A stretch of 64,000 nt of DNA from Ovis canadensis (taxonomy: Eukaryota; Chordata; Mammalia; Artiodactyla; Bovidae). Under the pieces are notes generated by a model. That model worked only from the letters and a program-made list of their open reading frames with translations. It had not been told where the DNA came from and ran no database searches. The position numbers and the translations under genes are program-made. Numbering within the stretch: position 1 is the stretch's first letter; every line of letters starts with the position of its first letter. The stretch spans positions 251,228,501 to 251,292,500 of the forward strand of contig NC_091246.1 of the NCBI RefSeq assembly GCF_042477335.2, written 5' to 3'. Below, in pieces: positions 10,701-50,061 of this stretch.

Positions 10701-13700
10701 GTCAGGAGCTTTGCTGTCTCTCTCACCTCCCCGCTGCCCACTTCCTTTGTCCCCTGCCCTTCTCCACAGTTTGCTCTCCTGCAGGCTGTCAGGGGGCCCC
10801 GCACCTCTCCCAGCTGGCTGTGGGGGCAGCAGACAGGTGACGCTGGGTGCCCAGAATGTTGGGGACCTAAGAGACACACGTGGGTTGGAATTTTGGCTCC
10901 AGCAGTCCCTGTGTCAGCTCTTGGGACTCAGGGTTCTCATCTGTGAGATGGGGATTAATAACAGCACCTTCCCTAAAGATCGCTAGGTGGCTTAACGTCT
11001 TACGACATGTAAAATCCTTGGAAACATGCCCGGCACATTTTAAATTCATGATGCATTTTCTTACCACGATCATTACTGTCCTTACTTCAGCCTGCAATAA
11101 CCCTTTGAAGGGATAAAGATTTTCACCCATCTTCCATATGAGAAATCTCAGAGTCTAAGTGACTTACCCAGAGTCACAATCCTAGCAGTGAGTCGTAGGC
11201 CAGGGACAGAAGCCAGCTGGGCAGTTGCAGGCCTGGCTCCCCTTCTGCTTTTGCTGCTGGTCTCCTGTGTGACCCTGTGATGATCACTGTCCCTCTCTGG
11301 GCCTTGGTCGCCTGATCTTCACAGAGAAGGGGTTGGATGAGCTACTCCTGAAAGCCACCAAGCCCTCACTGAGTCTCAGGTTAGGCTCAGATTTGCAGTG
11401 GATCCTCTCCAGTGGCTCCGCCCATCCAGGGAGCCGCAGGCTCCTGGGTCCGGGAGGGCCGCAACCATCCGCTTCCTGCTCAGGGAGTGCTCATCTGCTC
11501 CGGGAGTGCTCATCTAGGTCCACCATCTCTGACGACCCTGGCAGGGACCAGCACAGCAGGCAGGGAGCAAAAGTGGGGCGACACACAGTTTGGAAGAAAG
11601 AAACTAGAAACAGAATTAAAGTTTTAAAGATGGTACCGAGGACTCACAATCTCAGGGATTAAGAGCCTGTGCCTCGGAGCCACATCACTTTTACGTAGTG
11701 TCTCGGCATGCAGAGAGTATCTGCGCTGCTACGATAAAATCAGCTTCCTGTTCCCGTGTCCCACGTTACTGATGACCTTGAACTGTCATTATTTTCTTGT
11801 GCAAAGGGTATCACCCAGCTGGAGGCCCTAAACCCGCATGTGCCTTGGGGAAAATATCTTGGTGTGTGCAGCAAACAGTATTCCGAACCTGCACTGACCC
11901 AGCGTTCCAAGGTCCACACTGTTTTTCCTTGGCTCAGCAGGGCATGACGACCCCAACTCATCAAGCCGATGTACTTCTGTTTAGATTATACTTAATTGCT
12001 CTATCTTGCTTTCATTCTTTTCCCATGGCGTTTTTTTCGTGGCTTAGCCAGAGCAAAAGGCCGCTGACTGTTAACCCCTGCGTGGCACCGCCCCCGGTGA
12101 AACACCAGCTGCCTCATTTCCTCGCAGGCTACAGGCAGCGCTGGCCTGTCTCCCCATGCTCACCTGCAGACTTTCCTGGAGGCAGGGGAATGGCTGCTTC
12201 GGCCTAAGCCCTCCTGATGTCTCTCAGAGCCATCCCCTCTCTAGGGGTGGGCAGTGTCCTCGCCAGGCCTGAGCACCCAGCCTCTCCCCCAGCCCTGCTG
12301 GCCCTCCTTCCAGGCAGCAGTGACCTCAGCTTCTGTTTTCTCGTAGCAGTTTCCACAGGGGCACAGAACAGACCAGCCCGCAAAACTTCCGCAGCGGACA
12401 ACGGTGAACCAGGCATGGTAGGGTCTCTGGGAGAGCCAGTGGGGAGCGGGGAGCTTGGACCCCAAGGTGCGGCCGGTCAGGGGGGCTGTAGGAACTGGAC
12501 TGTGCTTCCAGGCAACTCGAGGATTACATCAGAGGGCTGAGCGGAGGCCCTTTCTATGTCACCCTTTGCACCTAGACCCCACAGCTCTTCTGGCCCTCAT
12601 TCAGAGGCACTTTAGTGTGCACAGAGACCAGTGGCTCAAGGCAGCCCACCCTGCTGGTGAAGGACAGAGGTTTCAGCCGCAAACCCAGAGACCAGACAGC
12701 TCCTCCTGGTTTCCTGGGCCGCGGCTGGTGCTCTTGGACGGAAAGCGTCCTCGAAAGTCTCCATAAACAGTGGCTGTGACTCTAGTCACTTCACTTCATC
12801 CTGCCTTCATTCTGTGTCACGGCAGATACGCAGCCTTCGGAGGCCAGCGCGCTTCTCTCTAAAGGGCTGTGCAGTAACTGTCTTAGGGGCTGGGTGCTGG
12901 GTGCTCGGCCAGCTGCCAGCCCTGCCAGAGCGCACGGGCCCACCCCACCGTGTGCAGGCGGATGAGCACGACTGTCCAGAGAGCTTCCAAAACCAGTCTG
13001 TGGCCAGGTTTGACCCACTGACTGTATAATTTGCTGATCCTCACCATTAACCATTGCAGATATTTTGGAAAACCTACATGGAACATAACCTTTGCAGTCA
13101 CAATGAGGTCACTCACAGGTTGATGAATTCCAGCCAAGCATCTCCATCTGAGCAACTCAGGCTGGTCTAAGGCTCTAATTGGCTGCTTTTGATTCCCTAA
13201 CTTGGTTTATAAAAAAGGAAAAGGAAAGTTGTTCCTGAAAAAAGCCATTCTTAATCTAGGGTTGCGGATGGGTTATATTTGAATGCTTTAGTTCCAGGTG
13301 ATGGATACCTATGCAAACAGTCACAAGCAAAATAGGGATTTTCTCGGTCTATGTTAAGTGGACCAGTTTCAGGCATGGCTGGATGAACGGGCCCAAACAG
13401 TCCTGGTTCTGTGTGGTTTCTTCACCTCTTGGCTCTGCTTCACTTGGAGTCCTAGGTTTGGACATTAGGCAGGCCTTCTCTGTGTGGCGGGAAAGATGGC
13501 TGCTAGCAATTGGTAATCCAAGAGGAAGAGAGATACAGTTTTTTAAACCGACGCTTGTGGAAAGATTCTGATTGGCTCTGCCTGGGTCACGGGCCTACTC
13601 TTGGACCAATGGCCGTGTCCAGCTGTCATTCTGTGACTGCCCAGTCTGAGCCATGAGTCCAGAGGTGTAGCAAGGGGACGGGCAGGCGGCAGTGGTGGTG

Positions 13701-15425
13701 CTAGGCTGCCCTGAATGCATAACCTTCCACGACCGTGTCCAGTGGGGGAAGGGTCGTTCCCTGAAGGAAGAGATTCGGGCTGAAGAAAACAGGTCCCCAG
13801 CAGCAGGGAAAGCACTAGGGCTTGGTGACAGCAGCGTTAGAGGCCTCGAGTTCTGATGTTCATAAATGTGCTCGTGAGCTGAGTACTGTGTTATATGAGT
13901 ATGCTGTCCTGGGTGTGGGGGATGTAGTGTCTTCCTTGCCCCTGATGGGCCTGGTTTGGAGTACTGCAGCAAGAATAAGGTGCTTTCTGTCCCAAGGAAG
14001 GTGGGGGTGGGGAGGAGCGTGTGTAGACTGGAGACGGCCAGCCTCCTTGCCGCCTTGAGCTGCCTGGATCCCACTGCAGGAGTCGGGGTCTAGAGTGGAG
14101 GGTACTGCAACGTGGACAGTGAGGTTCAGGGCAGCCCGCCGCCCAGGCCGGCAGAGCCCGCGGAAGCCCCCTGGGTCAGGGCACAGGGCACAGGAAGTGC
14201 ACAAACAAGGGGTCCTGACCTGGAGGCTTGGCATCTCAACAGGAAGAGGACCGCTACAGGCTGATGCTCAGTCGCAGTGACAGTGAGAACATAGCCAGTA
14301 ACTACTTCCGGCCTAAGCGGGCCAGCCAGATCCTCGGCACGGACCCCATGAAGAGCCTGGGTGAGCGTCCTGCCCGCCTCCTGCCCTCCAGCCCCTCCCT
14401 GAGCGCTCTGGAGTCACACAGGCCGGGCCAGGAACCCCTTTACTTCTCTGAGCCTGTTCCCTCCGCTGTTAACTGAGGAGCGCTGCCTCCTCCTGTGATC
14501 AGTGAGACGAGGTGGGGAGTGCCTCCCATCTCCTGCCCCCTCCATTTCCCGGGGGGCAAAGTGCTAAGTTGGATCCTCTATCTTCCTGACACACAGGCCC
14601 CAGCCTGGGCTTGCCCAGGACTCAGTCAGTTCCTCACCAGCTTCCTCAAATGACAACTCATTCCCAAAGCAGGGCAATCAGGACCACAAAAGCAAAACAA
14701 CGCTTTTTCAAGCAAGGGTCCAAAGCCACTTTGCTCTTAAAACTAAAATCAAAGACACTGAGCTTCCAATCCAATACCAATTAAAAAGCAAACCTCAGAT
14801 CTGTCCTGAGGTTATTTGAGAGAGAGAGTGGGTGGAGGTGAAGAAGAAGGAGAGGAAAGCTGGACTGTGAAGAAACTCACATCAGATGAGTACCTGGCAT
14901 CATGCCCATGTTGCAGATGAGGAAACCGAGGCTCAGAAAGGAGAAGCAGCTCCCTAAGGTTACCCTCCTACGAAGTGACAGAGCAGGGTTTTGCAGCAGG
15001 CTTGTCTGGCTTGACACCCCAGGCTGCACAGTTTGAGTCTTGAAAATTCACGCACCCAGCCCAGACCCTTTGGGCAGAGATGGAGTGCTGGGCCCAAGGC
15101 CTCAGCCAGAGCAGCTCTCAGAGGTTTGCGTCCCAGGGCCTCTGGCTGGGGCGGGGGGACCAGACTCTGTACCCAACACACAATCCCTCCTCTCCACCCC
15201 TCACATCCTGGCTAATAGCGCGTCTCCCTTCTGTGCTTTTCCGCAGCACACCACAGCTCACCACCAGGCCTCAGCTCCCCACTCAGCAGTGGCTCCGCCA
15301 TCCCACCTGCCCAGGCCCCCGAAATGCCCCAGCCTCGGCCCTTCCGTCTCGAGTCCCTCGACATCCCCTTCACCAAGGCCAAGCGTAAGAAAAGCAAAAG
15401 CAGCTTTGGCGGTGAGCCTCTGTGA
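10442..15425 (+). CDS. KIF17: KIF17, last four coding exons (kinesin-2 motor, C-terminus)
   Basis: KIF17 is a homodimeric kinesin-2 that moves NMDA-receptor vesicles in dendrites and enters cilia. Coding exons seen here: 10442-10700, 12347-12417, 14243-14360 and 15247-15425. All junctions are GT-AG and phases agree (0, 1, 0, 1). Together they encode the last 208 residues. The first exon is coiled-coil-like (LRAAEVEIKDLQSEF, ending with RESCWDEDNGFW). The last holds the PFRLESLDIPFTKAKRKKSK stretch, whose KRKK is the known nuclear/ciliary localisation signal, and ends in GGEPL, the known PDZ-binding tail for Mint1. The motor domain and neck lie to the left, outside the window. Identification rests on remembered human KIF17 and is secure. 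The human gene also lies next to DDOST. Confidence 0.95.
10915..11225. repeat. MIR/L2-like old repeats in KIF17 intron
   Basis: Fragments such as TTCTCATCTGTGAGATGGGG and GTGACTTACCCAGAGTCACA are typical of diverged MIR/L2 copies. The ends are not resolved. Confidence 0.45.
12347..12417 (+). CDS. KIF17: KIF17 coding exon, 71 bases
   Basis: Acceptor TCGTAG at 12341-12346, donor GTAGGG at 12418. The exon encodes AVSTGAQNRPARKTSAADNG followed by EPGM, matching the human linker after LPV. It is too short to stand out as an open frame. Confidence 0.92.
14243..14360 (+). CDS. KIF17: KIF17 coding exon, EEDRYRLML segment
   Basis: Acceptor CTCAACAG ends at 14242, donor GTGAGC at 14361. It encodes EEDRYRLMLSR followed by the SKRAS-like motif (here PKRASQIL), and ends with a G shared with the next exon. 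Confidence 0.92.
14890..15025 (+). repeat. MIR SINE fragment
   Basis: CAGATGAGGAAACCGAGGCTCAGA followed by a clean match to the MIR core (CAGAGCAGGGTTTTGCAGC) lies in the last KIF17 intron. Confidence 0.6.
15247..15425 (+). CDS. KIF17: KIF17 terminal coding exon and stop
   Basis: Acceptor TTTTCCGCAG ends at 15246. It encodes AHHSSPPGLSS through the basic KAKRKKSK cluster (15372-15395) and stops with TGA at 15423-15425 after GGEPL. Confidence 0.95.
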
Positions 15426-15955
15426 ACACACTGCCAGCTGCTGCCCTGCCCTTGGGCTCCTGTGAGACCGCCAGGCCCCCCAGGGCAGCTCCAGCCAGGC
15501 TTCCTCCCGCCTGCCTTCCACAGTGATCGGGGCACCCAAGGGGGCCTGTCCCTGGGAAGGCACACTCCCCTCCCTGCTACCCAGAGAGCCCACTCTGCCC
15601 AGGGTGTGAGCCCCTCGGAGCCTGGACCATCCTTGGAGACACTCGCTTTCCACGCCACATCAGTGTTCCCATCGGCCTGCCACCGTGCCCACCAGTGCAG
15701 TTCTGTGCCTCCATGGGTTCAGAAACCTCAGCTCTGCCTCCAGGCCTTCATCAGCATCCCGCAGAGTGCCGGCGGCTTCCACGTGGATCAAGCTCAGCAC
15801 CTTGGCAGTTGAACCCTCTTCCTCTGTCCAGTAGGCCCCACTTGGTGGGGAAGCCCTGTGGGGCGGGCCCAGGGGTCCTGGAGCAGCTGGTCTGCGGCGC
15901 AGGGGAGGCCATTCCACATTAAGCTGCCCTAATAAACTGCCTTTTACTGACAAAC
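15426..15955 (+). other. KIF17: KIF17 3' untranslated region
   Basis: Non-coding sequence follows the stop codon, with a single AATAAA signal at 15931-15936. Cleavage is expected about 15-25 bases later. The exact end is inferred. Confidence 0.75.
15931..15936 (+). terminator. KIF17 poly(A) signal AATAAA
   Basis: Canonical hexamer about 505 bases after the KIF17 stop codon, in CCCTAATAAACTGCC context. Confidence 0.8.
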
Positions 15956-16059
15956 TGCCCTTCTCCGATCATCAGACAGCGTCCCCGTGGCCCCTCCCTG
16001 GCCTCCTTGGGGAAGCTCTTTTGGCACGGGGGTTCTTTTATGTATGTGTGTACGTTTGT

Positions 16060-16322
16060 GCTTACTTTTGGCTGTGCTGGGTCTTCACTGCTGCACGCGG
16101 GCTCTCTCTAGCTGGGGTGAGTGGAGGCTTCTCTTCGTTGCGATGCACAGGCTTCTTACTGTGGTGACTTCGGTAGCGGCGCAGGGCTCTGGGCGCACGG
16201 GCTTCGGTAGTTGTGGTTCATGGGCTTAGTGGCTCTGTGGCATCTTCCTGGACCAGGGATCTGTCCAGTGTCCCCTACATTGGCAGTCCGATTCTTAACC
16301 ACTGAGCCACCGGGGAAGCCTG
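16060..16322 (-). repeat. tRNA-Glu SINE (CHR-type), reversed
   Basis: Starts GGCTGTGCTGGGTCTTC and ends with head complement GAGCCACCGGGGAAGCC. Confidence 0.75.
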
Positions 16323-16775
16323 GAGCAGGGGTTCTTAACAGCCTGCAGGCTCCAGGTCTCTGCAGCTCCCTGCAATTTTGAGTATAAGTGCAGCTTTTTT
16401 AGCAGAGAGTATATAAATGTGAACCACTGTTAGATTCTCGAAGGATCAGTGACCCAGGAGAGCAGACTCCTTGTTTTGGAAAATAGGGGCCACATCTGTC
16501 TGAGGTCCAGAGAAGACCCAGGTCTTGATGCTCGCAGGGGCTGTCTTGGAACTGTGTGTGCTAACATCACTAGAAATGAATCCAGGCCATCCCAGTTGCC
16601 TAAGACTGACCCATCCCCTTGCCCATGACTGAGGGGCCCACAGTCTGAGGGAAAAGGCTTTGGTGCTGTCCTGAGCCTCATTTCACGCTGAGCATCTGTG
16701 AAATGGGGATAATACCAACCCCACAGGGTTACTGTGAAGGTTAAATGAGATAAGTGTATAGAGTTCTTTGTGCGA

Positions 16776-16984
16776 TCTCCAGGGGATCTTCCCAACCCAG
16801 GGGTGGATCCCAGGTCTCCCACATTGCAGGCGGATTCTTTACCAGCTGAGCCACCAGGGAAGCCCAAGAATACTGGAGTGGGTAGCCTATCCCTTCTCCA
16901 GCAGATCTTCCTGACCCAGGAATCGAACTGGGTCTCCTGCCTTGCAGGCGGATTCTTTACCAACGGAGCTATCAGGGAAGCCCT
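16776..16984 (-). repeat. Two Bov-tA heads in tandem, reversed
   Basis: Two tRNA-like head complements follow one another (16776-16865 and 16866-16984), each ending in a CAGGGAAGCCC-type head end. An old MIR-like segment (CACAGGGTTAYTGTGAAGG) flanks the pair on both sides. Confidence 0.75.
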
Positions 16985-18055
16985 CACAGGGTTATTGTGA
17001 AGGTTAAATGAGATAGTGTGTAGAGTTCCTGCTGCGTAGCAGGTGCTGTTAGTTCTTCAGTCCTCCCTTTCATATTGTGTATTAACTACTGTGGTACCTG
17101 CCCCAAGCTACTTGCCTGGGCCAAGGAGCTCATGTTCTGGAGAAGCCAGGGCGGAAGGTGCTTAGGAAACCCTGAGATCAGCCTAAGGGGAGGCAGGCTG
17201 CAGTGCACCCTTTGAGCAAGAGGATGCAAAATCAGGTCTGTATGGGGAACAGAGTGCCCTTGTGAAGGAAGCAGCAGCGGGTGGGGCTACCACAAAGGAC
17301 GAAGAAGATCCCTTAAGATGGGAATGTGGGGAGAGGGTTCCTGGTAGAGGGAACAAAAGGCAGGAGGTGGGAAGATCAGGGTATGTAAAAGGTGGGAGGA
17401 GACCTGTTCCATGGAAGCCCTGAGCAGGGACCAAGAGGAGATAAAGCTGCCAAGATGAGTTTAGATGCAGACATGCGTGGAGAGCCTCTGGGTTCTGTGA
17501 GCTGTGGCCAACTGCTCAGTGACTGCCTACACCATCGGGTCTGAGTGAGAAGTGGACTGATGTGGCATCGCGGGCCAAAGGGCAGGAGGGCTGGGCTGTG
17601 GTGTAGGAGTTCAGGGTGCAGTCAGGGGGATGGAGGGCAGGACTGGTTGAGGAGAAGCACAGAGGGAGGTTTTGACTTTTGCCCCCACGTTCTTGGTTCT
17701 GCGGACAAATAGAATACATCAGAAAAGAATGGCTGCCTTCTCTCCACAGTTACCTTCGCCATTCACTCCAGGACTGGGGCTGAGCCCTAGAGAATGGCTA
17801 AGTCCTGGAGATGCTTGTGGTCGCTTTTACTTAGACCCGTGGCGCTCTGAGGAGAGCTGGCAGCGGCCTGTCAGTTCAGAAGGGATGTGGGGCCAGCAGA
17901 GCTGAGTGGAGGCTCAGCCTGGCTCTGCATTACGCACTTTGAAAATCTGGCTAGTCCTCCCAAGAGCCCAGGCTGTCCCAAAGACACAGATAAGGAGGGC
18001 CACGCCTCCTCATTTCTAGTGCCAGCCTAGGACAGCGGCCTGGAAACAAGAGAAA
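16985..18055. other. KIF17-DDOST intergenic, nothing recognised
   Basis: Apart from the MIR-like start, no gene, repeat family or conserved element is recognised in this stretch. Confidence 0.4.
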
Positions 18056-18255
18056 CTGAAGTCGGTCAGTCGTGTCCGACTCCCTGTGACCCCATGTACT
18101 GCAGCCCACTCCTCTGTCCATGGGGATTCTCCAGGAAAGGTTACTGGAGTGGGTTGTCATTTCCTTCTCCAGATCCTCCTGACCTAGGTTACAAACCTGG
18201 GTCTCCTGCGTTGTAGGTGGATTCTTTACCGACGGAGCTACAAAGGAAGCCCCAT
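18056..18255 (-). repeat. Bov-tA SINE, reversed
   Basis: Bov-A body complement (CAGTCGTGTCCGACTCCCTG) through head complement GAGCTACAAAGGAAGCCCC. Confidence 0.85.
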
Positions 18256-18267
18256 AAAGTTACCCTG

Positions 18268-18685
18268 AAAGTCGCTCAGCCGTGTCCAACTCCTTGCGAC
18301 TCCACAGACTGCAGCCCGCCAGGCTCTTCTGTCCATGGAAGTCTCCAGGCAAGAATACTGGGAAGTGAAAGTGAAGTCGCTCAGTCGTGTCCGACTCTTT
18401 GCGACCCCATGGACTGTAGCCCACCAGGCTCCTCCCTCCATGGGATTCTCCAGGCAAGAGTACTGGAGTGGGTTGCCATTTCCTTCTCCAGGGGATCTTC
18501 CCGACCCAGGGATCGAACCCTGGTCTCCTGCATTCCAGGCAGACACTTTACCCTCTGAGCCACCAGGGAAGAATACTGTAGTGAGTTGCAATTTCCTTCT
18601 CCTGGGGAATCTTCCCGACCCAGGGATCGAACCCTGGTCTCCTGCACTGCAGGCACACTCTACCCTCTGAGCCACCAGGAGAAGC
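18268..18685 (-). repeat. Tandem Bov-A/Bov-tA units, reversed
   Basis: A Bov-A monomer (18268-18362) is followed by a Bov-tA (18366-18575) and an extra head-containing unit to 18685. The block GACCCAGGGATCGAACCCTG occurs twice (starts near 18503 and 18619). The cluster abuts the DDOST CpG island. Confidence 0.8.
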
Positions 18686-18699
18686 AGCCTGAAAACCGG

Positions 18700-19365
18700 A
18701 GAAGCGCCCAAGTTACAGGGCTGGTGCGAGCATGCGCGCAGCTAGCGGTTCTGAATGTTCGCCCAGTCCACACGGCCTCATCAGGCCGGGTGGGCCGGCC
18801 CCGCGCCCGTGAGCAGCGGGAGACATTCCGGCCCTCTTCCCGCAGCCCCCACGCCCGTGACCAGTCCCCGGCCTTTTTCCAACCACCTCCCCCCTGGAGA
18901 CAGTGGAGGTGGGGCCTGGCTCCAGTCGAACCTGTCCCGGGTCAGCTAACCTCCGGCCCGGACCCTGACCGGGACGCCGCGGCCCAAACCAGGGCCAATC
19001 GGAAGAGGAGGCACGAGCCGGGGAGGACTCTGGCGGGAGCCGGCAACGGGCGGAACCTAAGGGCTCTCGGTCCTACTGATTGGCCGCGGCCGCAGAGCTG
19101 TCTCTCTAGGATTGAGCCTTTTCCTCTCGTGGCGGGGCGGGACCGCGCGCCGCTTTCACCAATAGTGTGCCGAGAACCCGCCTCCCATAGGGACACTTCC
19201 GGCCGGGTTCCTCGCGCTTCGCCGTCCAAGCAGCGGCTGCGGATGCCCGGCTCCGGCGATCTCGAATCACTTCCGGGTGATACTCCAAGACAACGAGCCT
19301 TGATTGGGCGACCGCGGAAAGGGCACTTCCGGTGACCAGGCGCCTGGTTTCTTTGGAGCAGGAAG
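18700..19365 (+). promoter_or_regulatory. DDOST: DDOST CpG-island promoter
   Basis: GC-rich, CpG-dense, no TATA box. Motifs read directly: CACTTCCGG (ETS-type) at 19194-19202, 19268-19276 and 19324-19332; CCAAT at 18995-18999 and 19159-19163; ATTGG (CCAAT reversed) at 19079-19083 and 19303-19307; a YY1-like AAGATGGCG at 19363-19371 overlapping the start codon; an NRF-1-like GCATGCGCGC near 18731. This is a typical housekeeping promoter. The transcription start probably lies within the last 100 bases (inference). Confidence 0.8.
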
Positions 19366-31832
<12,467 letters not shown>

Positions 31833-32095
31833 GGGGCGGGCGCCCTGCACTCCTGGGAAGAGGCGGAGGGGTTTCATAGGATTGGTTTTCTTCCGCCTTT
31901 CTGGTGGTTTTTGGTTGGTTTTTTTTAAGCCACGGACAATGGCACAGCTTTACCTCAGTGGGAGATGGAACATTGAGTACCAAGGGGCGGAGGGTTAGGG
32001 AATAATTTGTTTTTCCACCTTGAACGCTAAGTGTATTTTTTCATATGTGACGTCAACTCTCATTTCTAAAATAAAGAGAAACACGGCCCTCACAT
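31833..32095 (+). other. DDOST: DDOST 3' untranslated region
   Basis: A short 3' UTR leads to AATAAA at 32070-32075. A second AATAAA at 32240-32245 could give a longer form. The cleavage point is inferred. Confidence 0.75.
32070..32075 (+). terminator. DDOST poly(A) signal AATAAA
   Basis: Hexamer in TCTAAAATAAAGAG context, about 240 bases after the stop codon. Confidence 0.8.
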
Positions 32096-33017
32096 TTCAT
32101 CTGACCCCTCTTGTACTTTGCTGATGGGGGGTTGCTGTTGAGAAATGAAGAGGTATGAAGTAGTAAGTGGCCCTTTTTAGTTTTGCTGAAGTCTGGAAAT
32201 GACACAGCTGCTGAATGTCAAGGGGAGTAAAGTCGGGTTAATAAAGGCCAGTGGGGACATCACAGAGATGGGAAAGCTAGGGTAACAGCACTTGACTTTA
32301 ATAGAATTATAGAACTGCTTGGTTGAAAAGAACCTTGCAGCATATTCACCTTGCTTTAGGCCCTGGTTGTGCTCCTAAAAGCACACGTAAAGTTGTATGA
32401 TCCCGTCTCAACTATCATTGTCTTTATAGTGTGAGAATTACTCTTAAAAGCCAAGTATTCAGTTTGAGGCACTTACATATTTTGTGGTTGTCAATATGCA
32501 TTTAATTCATCATAATTCCTGTAAGAAATGCTAGTCAGAAGGGACAATCAGCAAGTTCAGAACACTGCCCTGTTAATCTCCATTTCATTAGTCACTGGCG
32601 CTCTGCTGGACTCAAATCAGCGGCTGCACGAGCTCTGCGGCGATGCTTGTCACCAGCACCCAGGGCTGCTCTGGGACAGATGACTGACTGCAGCGGCTCC
32701 CGTCTCGGGCCTCACTCACGTGCTGTTCACTCTGACACCTGACTGTCCTGACCTGCGTGAACTCTGGCCACAGCACAGGTCTGACCTTCCTCAGCTCAGC
32801 CTCACCTAACAGAGCCGCTCGGCCACTGACTTTTCAGAGGTCGAGGAGGACAGGACTCTGGTCAGTGGTTTATGCCTGAGCAGCCTCTCGCCTAGGACAG
32901 AGCTCATCCTTTGGATCTGTGTGCCCAGGGCATCACGTGGGCAGTGCTGATGCACAAAGGAGCCTGGTAACTGGCTAGCATTTCTCTTGAGGGTTAGGCC
33001 CTTTGTGGTCAGTTAGA

Positions 33018-33282
33018 CCGGGGGTTGGCAAACTTGGTCTGTGGGCCGGTCTGGCTTGCTGCCTGATTTTTGCAGGCCTGCAAGCTAAAAAATGGTTTTT
33101 ACCTTTTAAGTGGTTGAAAAAATTAAGAATATGTAGTGACACACGAAATTCCAAATCTCAGGGTCCCTAAGTGAAGCTGAACTTGTTCACACATTGAAGG
33201 CTGTCTTTGCGCCACGATGGCAGAGCTGAGTAGCTGCGAAAGCCTGAGCACTAGCCAAAGTTTGCTGACCTCTATTGAGAGC
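33018..33282. repeat. Old hAT-like DNA transposon
   Basis: The ends are inverted: GGGGTTGGCAAACTT at the left and AAAGTTTGCTGACCTCT at the right. A GGCAGAGCTGAGTAG core lies between, as in old mammalian MER elements. The family name is not certain. Confidence 0.6.
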
Positions 33283-33284
33283 AG

Positions 33285-33420
33285 TGTCTTCATTTCACAG
33301 GTAAGAGAACTTGGACGATGCATCAGAATCACACAGCTAGGCAAAATCACACAGCTAGAGCGAGTTAGTGATTAGACCGTGACCTCGAGCTGCTCCTTCC
33401 ATCTCCCAAACCTGAGGCCT
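33285..33420 (+). repeat. MIR SINE fragment
   Basis: TTTCACAGGTAAGAGAACTTGG and two copies of AATCACACAGCTAG match the MIR core pattern. Confidence 0.55.
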
Positions 33421-33554
33421 TCTCTTTGCTGACTCGCCCTCCCCGTGCCATCTTTCCTCCTGACTCCCCCATCCCCTCACCTAGGAGGCACTTGCTCAGC
33501 ATTCACAGACCATCACGACACAGATACTGGAAAGTTCTTTTAGTAATTCACCAG

Positions 33555-49611
<16,057 letters not shown>

Positions 49612-50061
49612 GGCGTCGCCGCCCGGTCCCTCGGGACCTGCCGGCGTCCGGGGCGCCTGACACAACGCCTCAACTTCGGGGCGGAGCCTCTGCGCAGGCG
49701 CGGGCGCCGGTGGGCGGGGCCGTCACTCCGGCGGTTTCCCGGCTGGCCGCGCGAGGGCGCTGTGGCCGTCCCTGCCGGCGCGTACTTTCTTCAGACTTGC
49801 CCGAAGCGTCTGAGGGGTGGCCTGTCAAGGACGTCAGGGGTGTGAACTTGGCTGCTTCGGGCGAAATCGACTCATTCAGGAGGGAATATTTATTGAGTAA
49901 CCCCCATTGTGCCAGACTCTCTACATTTGTTAATTTTCCCACCAATGAGATAGGAACTCTTGTTAATTAAATTTCCCACCAATGAGATAGGAATGTCGTT
50001 TTTACAGGTAAGAAAACTGAGGCGCGGAAGGGTTGTGAGGGTCCCAGGTCATATGCGGTGT

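Larger units (their letters stand above)
32096..33554 (-). other. PINK1: DDOST-PINK1 convergent gap; PINK1 3' UTR at its right side
   Basis: Non-coding. The part next to 33554 must be the PINK1 3' UTR. I see no canonical AATAAA on the minus strand here; ATTAAA occurs at 32506-32501 and 32302-32297. The PINK1 transcript end is therefore not fixed. Confidence 0.5.

Noticed and set aside
10307-10879. 190-codon minus-strand frame over the KIF17 exon
   Set aside because: It mirrors a conserved coding exon on the plus strand whose splice sites and phase fit KIF17.
18268-18685. CRISPR-like array (similar units in a row)
   Set aside because: Units are diverged SINE copies in a mammalian genome, with no constant repeat length or unique spacers.
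18586-19335. 249-codon frame through the DDOST promoter
   Set aside because: It runs from a SINE into a CpG island, where stops are rare by composition. It has no splice or similarity support, and a 237-codon frame lies on the other strand of the same DNA.
49612-49665. Upstream in-frame ATG for PINK1 at 49665
   Set aside because: It would add 18 residues not known in PINK1 and lacks the arginine-rich start. The ATG at 49611 matches the conserved [10 protein letters not shown] start.
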